DNA of 45,043 nucleotides from Tritrichomonas foetus (Eukaryota > Parabasalia > Tritrichomonadida > Tritrichomonadidae), in the NCBI GenBank assembly GCA_001839685.1, contig MLAK01000001.1, positions 1-45,043 on the forward strand, written 5' to 3'. Both the position numbers and the translations under genes were made by a program. A model generated the notes under the pieces. It saw only the letters and a list, made by a program, of their open reading frames with translations, did not search any database and had not been told where the DNA came from. Of the stretch, positions 1 through 12,800 are shown piece after piece (the first letter of the stretch is position 1; each line of letters starts with the position of its first letter).

Positions 1-47
1 ATATTGTTGTGATTTGGGATATTGTTGTGATTTGGGATATTGTTGTG
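1..47. repeat. 18-bp tandem repeat at left edge
   Basis: Two full copies and one partial copy of the 18-base unit ATATTGTTGTGATTTGGG are read directly. The array is cut by the window edge, so its full length is unknown. No supported gene covers it. Confidence 0.85.
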
Positions 48-548
48 AGTCAGCTGAGGATATTCAAAATAGTTTACTTCTGTAGATATTGCTAATTGGG
101 ATAGAATGAAAAAAACAAGCATGATGATAATTTTATCTGAAAAAGTTCAATCTTTGGAAAAATAATTGATTGAAAGTACTTAGAAAAAGTGTCTATACCA
201 ATGGAAATAGTATTTAAAAAGTTAACATGACAAATCATAAAACCAAAAATAAATTTCAAATGACTTCTCAAATCATAATTTTGAATCAATGATATCATTT
301 GTTTTTGTTTTTGTTTTTAATTGATTTCATGAAAGTATCTTACAGAAATCCATCTTTCACATGCATCAAAGTGTGTCATGATATGCAACTTATATAATGG
401 GAAGTTTTTTTGGAATTTGTTTATTTTGTTTATTTTTGAAGCTTATAAAACCAAGAAATTCGAAAATTGATCTTAAACTCTGCACAGAAAAATATTTTGT
501 ATACTTCAAAGACATTAACTTCAATTTTGATAGTTGAGCAATTGACAT
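48..548. other. AT-rich intergenic stretch
   Basis: No convincing gene, RNA or element is seen between the edge repeat and the Sel1 remnant. Only short spurious frames occur, with a GTTTTT-type run near 301-318. Confidence 0.5.
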
Positions 549-784
549 GTCCAATACAATATTTATTATTTACAAGCAGTTGGCGTCAAAAAAAGTCATT
601 CAAGAGCTGTAAAATTTTTTTAAAAAAATCTGCAGATGAAAATGATTCTGATGTCAATTTTGCATGAGCACTTATGTATGGAAATGGCGAAGGAGTTCAT
701 AAGGATATGCAAAAAGCTTTTCATTATTAAAAATTGACAGCAAATATTGAAAATCATAAGGCAAAAAAAATAAAAAAAACGTAA
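549..784 (+). pseudogene. Decayed Sel1-like repeat gene fragment
   Basis: Translating this stretch gives the Sel1 (TPR-like) repeat pattern. One frame reads AVGVKKSHSRAVKFF up to a TAA at 621-623. The next frame continues KSADENDSDVNFA, a TGA (665-667), ALMYGNGEGVHKDMQKAFHY, a TAA (728-730), then KLTANIENHKA. The GxGVxKDxxKAxxYYK signature and the Tyr-rich positions hit by stops match Sel1 repeats. The frame change falls in an A/T homopolymer run around 614-628. No start codon or complete gene is present. Sel1 proteins act as scaffolds in many eukaryotes, but this copy looks non-functional. Being a Sel1 remnant is fairly secure; the parent gene is unknown. Confidence 0.7.
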
Positions 785-843
785 AATACATAACAATTTA
801 TATAAATAAAATACAAAAATAAATATGGCAATAACAATTGCAT

Positions 844-3800
844 CTAGGATGTTGTGATGAAAGCAGCAACAGATCTTTGAACCCAATGATCTGGTGTTTC
901 TGTATTTGAAGGTAAAAATAAGCTAATTATATAATTTGGAAGTCCAAGTGCTCCTGAGCCTCTATTTTGTGTTCGAAATACAGGACATTCATATGTAACA
1001 ACCATATCATAATAGCTTTTATTTTGTGTTGGGATGAGATGAAGTGGAGGTAATTTATTTACAAGTTCCTTCTGACCACATTCAACAAGTGTTTTTCTAT
1101 TAATATCCCATTTGGCACCCTCGATTGGTAAACCAGATATTAAAATGCCTTCATCAATATTCATATCCTTTATTTTTTCTTCATCAAAATCATCGAGTGG
1201 AGTTGTGATCCAGCAAAGTGAATCAAAAGGGACAACATGCTTTCTTGCATAAACTTGTAAAATGGCAGTTAAAAATTCTTCTGGATGGAAAAAAGCCCCT
1301 AAATTAAAGACCTTTGGGGGGCCTTCGCGTACCCATTTATCTAAAAAGTCAATACGCATATTTAAGTCATTCATGTAAGAACGGAGATTCAAAATTGATG
1401 GGAATGATTTATCAAGCCAAATTTCTGGAACTCTACCTGCTAGTAATCTTCGATTTAATAAATCAAGCTTTTCATCAATTAGAATCAAACCTTTGAGACC
1501 TTTTTGCATTAAATTTAGAGATTTTAGAATTGTATCAAGAAGATTATTATATAATAAAATCTCATGGTGAAGAACAGTATTGATTGTATCTTCTAAGTTG
1601 TATTGTTTCTTAAATTGATAAACATTAAATTGCTTTGGAACTTGTTGAATAAGGCTATCAACAAGATTAAGTGCGAATTGTTCTTCACTTATTGAATCAG
1701 ATGCAGCAACCAAAGTTGGCTGTACTTCAATAAGAGATCCAAATATTCTCAATGCTTCATTTCTTGCTGTGATTGTTGAAGCATTTTTAGAAAGTCCAAC
1801 ATCTTCACCAGCAGTCACCATTGGCCATTTTGAGACTATTTCAATTAATGTACTGTGAGTATCATTTTCAAAATCAGGTGGTTTATATCTAGATCCAAAT
1901 GTAAATCCAGGAGAATTGATATTTTCACTAAAATATTTGGAAAGGATTGAAAGAAGCAAACGGCGATCCCATCTATCTGTAACTCTTCCACCATAATTGA
2001 GTTCACCAATTACGTAAGAAAGAGCTTCAAACGGAATAGTATTTGTTTCAGCAGCTTCAAATAAAAATGTCTTGAGATGTCTTTTAGATATTCTAAAGTC
2101 GCTTGGATTGAATTCATATGGAATATTCCAGCCTATTGATCCAAATTGAAGCCTTTCTAAAACAACAGCATGGAAATAGGCAAGATGGAATGTCAATCGT
2201 TTTTCTGTTAAGTTATCTAAGGAATCATATTCTTCTTCATTAATTCCACTGTAAATTCTGATTACATTTTCTCTCATTCCTTTGGGAATTTCATAAATAA
2301 GTTTGGTTCCTTGATAAAGAATACCAATCGGGAAATCTGGGCATGACATTGTCACCAAACAAAGTCTAAAGCGGGGGTGTGTCGTTTTTGGATCAAGATT
2401 ATTAATAATGTATTCAAGCTGTGGCATCCATGATAAAGAAAGGTGACAGTTTTGCAAAAGAACCCAAAAACCTTTTTCAGCTGCTTCAAGAATTAAATCT
2501 CTTGCACCTTGTCCTCTTCCTCGACCAAGTGAATAGCTCCTCAAATATTTATCGGCATCTAAAGTCTGTGCAACACCAATTACTTCATCTTGTGGATCAA
2601 TTCCTGGCATAATAATGAATATGAGTGGACAAAGTGGGTCACTATCTTTAAATACATTAAGAAGATTTAATGTTGGTGGCTTCACGAAAAATGGACCTAA
2701 GTTTTCTTCAATAAATATGTGGAGACCTTCTCGAACTCTCTGAAGATGGAATATCCGAAGTATTAACAATTTTTGAAAACTATTTAATGGAGAGGAATAA
2801 GGAATTTGTTCAGTTTCTGGGGTAGATGCTTCAGCATATTTCTTCCATTGTTCTTTATGTGATGCAATCTCATCTGCAATATTGGTAAATGTTTTTGAAA
2901 CTCCTGAGAGACCAGTAACAAGACACCACACATCATCTGTAATAAAATCATAAGGACTTTTCGGTGAATCAGCACTTATTGATGGTTGAAGTAAGAACGC
3001 AAGTTCACTACTATTGATTTTCTTTTCAAATGTTAAAACGCGGATAGTCATTAATGTAGAAAATAACAACTTATGCCTTGAGAATAAAGAAAATGAAACA
3101 GATTCATAAAACGTCTTAGCGATTGATTCATGGAATTTTGTTATCATTTCAAAAAGGTCTTGTGGATGTTCAGAGTGTTGAATTGCATTTCTAAACAAAG
3201 AGACAAACCACTTCAGTGAAAACTGATACATTGGGCCAATTACAGAAAAATCAGAAACACAGAAATATAATAAAGAAGCTCTTTTTGCAACAACTTCGAA
3301 TTTTTCTTTAAACTGAGATATCTGCTTCTCAGTTTTTTCAGATGCAGCAATTTGTTGCTCAATATTTGCAGAAGTCTTTTGTGCACGAGTTAAAGTATCA
3401 ATAGCTGCATCATCATCAAGAATATCACTTCCTGCATTTGATACAATTTGAAGGATTTCTTGCTCAATCTCTTTGATCTTTTTGGCATTTTCTGCACTCG
3501 CTTCCATAATTTGAATACGTTTTTTATCAAGATCTTCTCTTTCAACTTCAATTAAGTTATTTAGAAGTAGATCAGTAAGTCCATCTTGTGTAGTAGTGAA
3601 GTTAATTAAAGTAACTTGTGAACAAATTTCGGGACTATATTGTGGATTTGGATATTTCGTTGAAATATACATTCTAAATTGCGGGTTATAAGGAATGTAT
3701 TCACCACCAAGAGCAACTCTTTTTTGACCATCTACATTCATTAACTCTCTTGATAAGATTGGATCGATTAAAGGATCTAATTTCAAACCAACATTTTCTA

Positions 3801-6800
3801 TTAGAATTGGAATTCCAAAAGAAACGCAGCTTTTCAGCCTTTGGAGGAAGTCGACTTGATCAAACGTTAAAATAACTAATTTTTCACCTTCAACTGCTCT
3901 AAGCCACTTTGTTCCACTTAATTGTGGATCAATAAGGAGAGGGAAGCATTGGTCATTTTGGGTTATGATAAGAGAGTTTTCAATTGAATGAGTATCATTT
4001 GGTAATCCTTTTACAATCCACTCTCGAATTACGCCGTCATTTCCAAGCGATGAAGCAATAGAAAAGTTTGAAGAATACCTAATTCCTTCAATATTCAAAA
4101 ATTCTCTCCATTTATCTAACATTTCATTCCTAAATGATGGTGAAAATGCACCAAGATAAGTTAAAACACCTGAAATCAATAAACTATCTCCTAAAATGTA
4201 TTGTGCAGAATTTCTTAAGTTCTTGGCATTTTCTGTCCATCTGTTTGTTTCTCCACTTAAGCCACTCATTATTTTTTGGGCGCGCGTCAATCTTGCCTGC
4301 GTTTTTCCCACATTTGCGGTTAACTCAGCTTCTTTATTTTGCATTTCTTTAGCATTTGCTTCAAGTTGTCTTAGTTTTTCTTCAACATCAGCAAGGTGAT
4401 TTTTGGCAGCAGTCAAAATGGCCTGGCTTTCTTCAAGTTGTTTTGCGGCTTTTTCAGCAGCTAGTTTCCTTGGTAAAATTTCTTGATATACAAACCAGTA
4501 ATCAAATGAAGCACAAACCCAGTCATATAAGGCACCAACTGCTTGAAAAGATGCTACAGCAGCATTCTTCTTTTGTGTTCTAATTTCTTTATTTTGTGGA
4601 ACATATTTTTTCAGTTTTTCAATTGTATTCTTTGTTATATTTTCAATCTTGAAATTAGTCACATTTTTAACAAATTGAATATCATTCAAGAGAGAAACAG
4701 CTTCAGGCCAGTAATCGTCAACTTTTTCACCAGGATTTGGACCATCTACCTTTCTTGGATTTCTTCCAAACATAATACAAATTGCATCAAATGTATCTTT
4801 CATACCAGCAGAAGGATTATGAAGCTTCTTAATATTGACTAAAGAGTCTTTATCCAATTTTTGAACAGCATCTTGAGCTTCTTTAAGTAATGGTTGAGCG
4901 AGTTCTAGTTGTTCTTGTGCAATTTTGTTGGCTTCAGCTGCTTCTTCTGCTTCTTTTTCAGCTATTTCACTCTTTCCTTGAACTTCTTTTCTTGTTTCTT
5001 CGACTTCACCTCGTTTTACAGTGAGATCTTGAAGCATCTTTTCAACATCTCCTCGGGTTTTTTGTAGAATCGGAATATCATGATCCAATTGCTTACTCAT
5101 TGATTCAATTTGTGTTCGTGTTGTTGTAATTTTAGTAACACCATTTTCATAGTTTTTAATTTGTTCAGCATTTTCGCGCTGTTTCTTCACCAATTTCGAA
5201 TTAAATGTTGTCAACAATTCAAAATATCTACTTGGTGTAACTGCAGTAAATCTTTTTGTTTCTTTAAAGAATTTTGTAGCTATTTCTTCAACAGATTTAT
5301 GAACTTTAACACAAACGGATACAATAGAGCGAACAACATCTGGAGAGCCTGTAGATCCTTTTCCAAGTGATGCTGTAGCAACAGATTCCAAAGCATTTTG
5401 TGACCATGGCATGTACCAATCAATTGTAGTTTCACTTCTGATGGCAGGATAAGAAAGCATAGAATCCTTGAAAACATTACCATAAGGAGAAAATACAAGA
5501 ATAATATGAAGATTTTTGCGGCACCTTTCTTTGAACATTTCACCGTAATCAACATCCATAGCCATTTCTGCTTGAGCCAATTCTGCCTTGATACCTTCCA
5601 TTTCATCACGAGCAAATAACTGTGGAATATCACAATTAATCATTAAATTTGATAAATCCTCTAATTGTTGAGGCATAATTATTTGAACATCAGTTATAAT
5701 AAAGCCAGTAGCAATATCTTGAACACCACATTGTTTCATTAAATTCTTAAGATCTTCTCTCCATTCAATAAATCCATAAGTTCTAGTGATAGCAATTTCA
5801 AAAGGATCAATTGATGACATATGCAAAGCTAATCGTGCGAGTGATTTTCTTCCAGAAGATTTTACACCAACGAGAAGTGCATGACCTCGTTGCATTGTGA
5901 AAAGTCTTGAAAGATTTGATAAATGTTCAATAGCTTCGAGGAATAAAACAATATCAATAGTTTTGGTGGCATCTTTGTTATGATCTTCTAAAGTTGCATT
6001 GCATGCTTGAAGCACTTGATCAGGTTTCAAAGTAACTTCATGGTATCTTTGTGACCCATCAGCAAATTCATTAAACATCAAAAATTCATTCTTATTTAAT
6101 GATTCCCATGCCATTTTGAAATGATTTTGTACTGCGATTCTCATTTGATCATTAAACCATTTCCTATCACTTTCAGAATTAAATCTATCATTCAGTTCTC
6201 GACTCATTTCATGATACCAAAGCTTGATAAAACCTGAATCATTATTTATTAATGAAGGTGCGACAAGAAGCATTCCTTTGATAACTCTAACAATATTTCT
6301 TAAGTTGAAAATATAGTGAAGTTTTGATGGAATTGGTAATAAATTTTGAGTACATTGTTCAAAAATGTCTAGAGTTGCTGCAGATGTCTGTTTCAATAAT
6401 TCTTTCACGCATGGCTGGTATCTGTTGAATCGTTGATTCATTAAATTCAAAATTATTGTTGAGACTGTTTCACTCTTATATTTTGTTTGATGTAAAATGA
6501 AAAAGTGTCTTAGGAGTCGATCTGGAATTGAGAAAAGACCACCACCAGGAACACCCATTGTTGCATACAGTGTTGTGCCAACAATATTCATAAACTCAAC
6601 AGGTGATGTGTTAAACCATCCACCATAATCAATGAATTGTCTTAATAGTTCAAGAGCTGGTTGTGCTCCATAAATTTCGGGTTTAACACTACTTAGATTA
6701 TCTAATAAGAAGACTTCATAATGATCTGTTAATGGACCAAACTGTCCATGTCTTTTATGGAGAAAAGAAATCATGAATTGTGAAATATTATTTGGAGTAG

Positions 6801-9800
6801 TACGATTAGCCAGAGGCAAAACATGACAATCAAATACTTTGTTATCCAGAACATTTTCTAACAAAGTTTTTCCAATTAATGTTTTTGATGTTTCTGGCCC
6901 TTGAATAAGAATATGTTGATGATTAGTTATTAGAAGTCTTGAAAGGAATAAAATTGAAGCAGATTCGTTTGTAGGAATCATTTGCTCTTCAATGAGTTTA
7001 GAATCTGTAAAATTCATTCCTGTTGCCCCATCACAGAACGATGTCCAATTGAATTTTCCTAAATCAGCATAATAATCAAAAACAGTCAGTCTTGATGGAA
7101 ATGCACATCTTGTTTCATTTTTCTCGCATAAATCTTTCATAAATAAGTCAAAAGTAGTTCTAGAATTTTCTGTCAAAAGACCACCAAAAGCCCAGACAGC
7201 ACAAAAGAGGAAAACTCGTTCAAATGCGATTGTAATTTGATTTTCATCAATATACGGAATTTTATCAAGACTGGAAAATTGTGAAAAGTAAAGTTTTTGT
7301 TCAAGTGGATCAACTTTAACAATTTCATCTCCATCAACAACTTTTTGTACTGGATCTCTTAATATTGGAATATAGCAATTCAATAATTTAAGGAGGCTAT
7401 TTACTGCATTATTGGCTGTAACAGGAAGTGAGCATTGAGCGTCTGCATCAATAAATTGGACTAATGATGGAACATATTGATCCATTAACCCTCTTAAATA
7501 TTTAGCCATAACATTTATCTTTGGGTTTTCTTCATTATTAACGGAATTAAACCAAGAATCACATAATGCAGTCCATGGAAGAACTGATGGATCGAAATAA
7601 ACCATACCAGCACGTGAAACAGTAGCTGGTGAGGCTTCACTAAGATCATCAACTTCGAAAACCATTTTGACATGAGGACCAAGTTGAATTCTTTCATTAT
7701 TTGGTAAGCAAAGGACTTTATTATCATCAAGCAATGAGTTCATAGTTTCAATCCATAATGAATCGACTGGACCATCAACTATAATCCACTTTAGCTCAGA
7801 TTGATCGGAGAATGAGCATTCTCTGATAGATTTTGATAAGACACCATCTGCCCATTCTGATGTAACTGGATTGAAGAAACCATAAAGTTCTGAAATAGAA
7901 ATAGCTTTTGGATTCATATGTTCAACATGAACAGGTTTGCCTTCACCATCTTTTGACTGTTTGATTAATGCATCTGCTAAAACTTTCCATGATACACTTT
8001 TTCCAGCCATTGAACCTCCAATTAGCATGATACCATGTCTGACAACAGTGGTTTCATATAATTCTACAGCTTTAGAAATGTAAACTTGAAGAGGTTGGAA
8101 ATTCATTGAGTCAAATGAAGCCTTGATATATTCAACTAATTTTTCTGGTTGAACTTTTTCTGCATTAACTGTTGGGAAAACATCTTTTATAATGTTTGCG
8201 AAAAGAGGTAAATCTGCAGAAATAAGTTTAGGTACTGTGCAATCACGAATTGTTTGAACCAGAAGTAGAGCCTCATCAGCTTCTAAATCATTTCTTTTGG
8301 CTTTTCCAGCAGTTGAAAGAATAGCCTTCATTGCTCTAAGACCCCAATCATAATGATGAGTACTACTAAGTTGTTTTCTACAAAGATCGAAAAGTGCAAC
8401 AAGTTTTATGGATAAAACAGAAGCTGTTGTAAAGCCACCACTGAAAAGCATAATTTCAGAAATAAATACAAAATCTGGAACCATCATAGCCACTGGACGA
8501 AATAGAGCTTTTAAGTTATCTGGAAGCTCTGTACGCCCAGCATAACCAGGGTTCATAGTAATACAAATGGCAGCATTGACATTAATTTTTAGAGTTCTTG
8601 CATCTAATTGGAATGTTTCCACATTTCCTGCAATTGCTTCTTGAATGCTACGAACTTGTTGAGCAATAACAGAAAGAACTTCGATGTTAATTCTGTTAAA
8701 TTCATCGAAACAACTCCATGTACCAGAAGATGAAAGACCAGCAAAAAATTGTGACATTTGTTCTGGAGTAACTTCTTCAGAACAATTATAAACAACGCAG
8801 GGTCTCCCTAAGGCTTTAGCGCAATCTCTTACGGTTTCTGTCTTTCCTGTACCTGCAGGTCCAGAAGGAGCCCCACTTAGGTATTGTTTAAACGCTGCTA
8901 ATAATGTTTGATAGCATCTATCAGTGAGTGGGGTAATAACCAAACGTGCAGAATTACCAGCATATTCATAAGAATATTCAAAATCATTGTTTATACTTTT
9001 AACCATAACAGTATCATTTTCCCAATAATACCTCAATTGTTTCATCCATTTAAAGTTTTCAGTATCTTGAACACTATCATTAATAAGGGACGCAATAATA
9101 TCACGATTGTGAACTTCATTAATCAATAAGCATGAAACTACTTGTCTAAGCAATCGTGAAATAGGCTGTCTAATAATAGCTGTTAGTTGATCAAGTTGTT
9201 CAATAAACTTAGTTTGTAATACTTTAAGTCCTCTTAATTTTTGACCTTTTAATACATTTGTTACTTGTTGTGTCCATAAAATTTGATTTGCTATTAAGCA
9301 AACCTGTGCAGGAAATTCAGTTAACCATTGTTCTTTTTTCATTTTTGGATATGCTGATAAACATTCAGCAGTATTTACTTTTAATGTATTTTTCATTTCT
9401 TCTTCAAAACCATTGAGCCAATCTTCAATTTCAGGTGTATCACCTGAAACTGGACTTATAAATGTCACTGTTTCACCTTCAGCATCATTCATTGCAGTGA
9501 TAAGCGACTCGTTATTCACATTTATGGAATTAACATATTCAAAAAGTTTTTGCATAGATTCTTGAATCTTGTTGAAGTCTTTGGTATGTGATAAAATCGA
9601 AATAAGCTCATCGTTAGATAAAAAGAAGAATCTTGGAAATCCAAGTCTCTTCGCTTCCAAGTATGCATTTAATCCTTTGGTAATTGAATCAAGAAGTTCA
9701 TTACATTGTTTAAGATTGGCTTCAAGATTGTCCCTATGCATAACATTATTATAATCAGGATGATTATGAGTTAGTGTCATAATGCTTGACCATATTTTGT

Positions 9801-12800
9801 CAACAGACATCCAATCACGTGCTTCTTGATGAAGTTTTTGTTGAATAGATGTTCCAGAAAAGATTGGCTGTAAATATAACCAGCTTTTTTGGCATTCTAT
9901 CCATGCTTCAAGAATGTCATGTGACTGCCGAAGAAATGCAAGTTTTTCAGTTGCTCTCTTTTTTACTGGGGCAATAAACGGTGATGTAAGCAATGTTTGT
10001 GTTGTTACAAGTTGGTCATCAATGAGAGATACAATTTCATCAATTTCATGAAGAATAAAATGGCCTGATTCACGAAACATAACAGTAATGAATTTCTTTT
10101 GTTGGAGTTCAGCATCCATTTGATCCAAAGCTGATTCAATAGAATATTCTTGTGCAGCAACTGCAGCAATTTCACTGATTTTATCCTGCCATTTTTCGAG
10201 ATGAAGATCTAAAAATCCTTGAAGTGTAAGTTCCATCGAAGGTTTCACTTTAAATCCAACAACATCAGAAATTTCTTCCCAATGTTTTGTCTTGATACCA
10301 GGATGTCTCAATTTCATCAAAAGAGGAACACTTTGTTTGAAGGAGTCTATTTGTTGCCCAAGTGGTGTGACAACCTTTTCAACAAGTGTTTTTTGCTGAG
10401 AAAGATCTTTTTTAAGTTTAATGATTTTCTTTCCTGCAAGTACCAAAAATTGGTTTATTTGCTCAGCTTTGACTTGTGGAAATGGTGTATCAAGCCAATT
10501 TGTATTGGTATTCAGCCATTCATTTGCAAGATTCCAAAGAACATGTAAGGGTGTAAATTCTTCGACGAGTTTAGTTAATATTCTACAATTTTGTGGCTCA
10601 AAGTCAAACAACTTTTCATGTGTATTGTACATTTCTTGTTGCTCTCTTAATTTTTGTAATTTTGCATATAATTCATTTATTTGATCAGAAGCTTCAACTG
10701 TCATTTCCAAATCAATGAATTTTGCATTAAATGATGTTAATTCTTCAGTAGTTCGAAGTGAATCATTTTCTAAAGTCCTTTGATTGGTTCTTAATTCACG
10801 AATCATACGAATTCTCTCTACTTGAAGTGTTCTTTCGGTTTCATCAATAATTCCATTAATTTTCTGTGGCCATTGAAGAGCTTTGTATCTTTGTTCAAAT
10901 TCCTCGTTAGATATAGCATAATGAAATTCTTCCAAAAACGCAAATCTTTCATTTGCACTTTCCATTTTTTTTGTTCTTATTTTACCTGTATCATAAACTT
11001 CATTAAGATACTTTTTAAGACCAGCTAAATCTTCTGGCGTATGAGGAATAGTCAAGAGTTTATCGGAAATATTCTGAAACTCTGCATCTAACTCAATGAC
11101 AGAATTCATAGCAAATTTCTTAATTTGATTTAAAAATTGATTAACTAATTCATTAATATGTTTTTCACCTTTTGCTTTGAATTCAGAACATGTAATGTGA
11201 AAAACACCAATATTGTTTTCATTTTTCAAATCATTTTTAATAATATTTAGAACACGATTAAATTCAGTTATTTGTTGTCTGTATTCATCAAGTGTTTTTA
11301 TTGCATTTGGATCAAAATCTTGAGTATATCCTTCCGGGTCAAGGGCCAAGATTTGTTCTAAAAATCTCCTATCTGAAATAAACTGCTTAGCTGACATAAA
11401 AAGATTTACTAAAACATTATTTAACTCTGTTTTGTGATCTCTGATACTTTTAATACAGTCCATAAATGAAACTGTAACCGTATCAACCTTAACAAAAGCA
11501 GTGTCGACCTTTGGTAAATCTGCAACAACTGATTCTAGTTGAGCTAAAATAGAAATGATATGCTCTGTAAATGTATCTAAGGATGGTTCAAAATCTAAAT
11601 TTTTATCTTCTGTCATCACTAAAGAAATAAGAAATTGAGGATCAATTGTAGTATCGATTTTTTCTTCTTCATTGCTGTCTGAAATGAAATATTGAGAAAA
11701 TATTTTTGAATACGAAACAAGTGTGTTTTTAACAACGTCTAATAAAACTGTATGTAACATTCTAGTTGAAAGAACCACCATTTTATCATATTTAACTTTA
11801 TCAGCATCAGTTACACGACTAAGATTTTCTGTCATAGTTTGAGTAATGACCCTTTCAAGAGTTTCGGCAATAGATCCTTTGAATTTTTTCGAAGTTTCAT
11901 TCAGATGATCATATTGGATTGTTACAAATTGATCAAGTGTTAAAATTTCTGGAAAACTATCTTTTAAAAATTTCATATTTTGAGAATCCTGAAATATCTT
12001 CCAAACTGCAAAAATTCCTTCTTGAATATGTTTATCTGCAAATAAATATTTCTGGGAAATTAAATATAAAATCTGATTGAAATCATAATCATATTGTTCT
12101 ACAAGGCCATAATCAGTTCTTTCTTTCTTACTTTTTCTCAGTTCAAGAAATAGTTCACGATCAGGGATTAGCGGATTATGTTCAATTTCATATTCAAATT
12201 CTAGCTGATTATTCATAATCTTAAAATTATTTGTTATTTCATCATCTAACTTTGAAGCAATATTTTGATATTCTTCACTAATTTTGTAAGCCATTCTATA
12301 ATGAATAATATTCATATCTTCTTCTGATAATTCCGGTAAGTTTTCTGTTGGCATTTGTTCAACTCTTGAATTAAATTTCATCGCAGTTTCATACATTGCA
12401 CAACTGTGACGGGCATTCTCAACTCTTAAATCAAATTTATCTTTATTTTCTCTTTCGAAACGTAAATTAAAACGTGCAACTTTTTTCCTCTTATTATTTG
12501 CCTCCCATTCAATTAAAAACAAACTTGTTTCTTCATCATAATTAATAACTTTGCATTTTGACCATACTATTTTTCCATTCCGACTTTGTTTTGAATATCC
12601 ATATGGATTTTTCATTAATTCCTCGATTGAATATTCTTCGAATTGTTTATCATCGAATACCTCCAAAGGCAAAAACTTGGGATTAAATAATCCATCATTA
12701 TTGTATTTATTATAATAAAAATTATGAATTTTATTCAGATTGCTGTTTTCACATTGTTCGCTGTTGTTTTCATTCATGTCTCCATTTGAATCATTCTTTG

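Noticed and set aside
5280..5633. Minus-strand frame of 117 codons inside the dynein gene
   Set aside because: It is a shadow in another frame of strongly conserved dynein sequence and shows no domain of its own.
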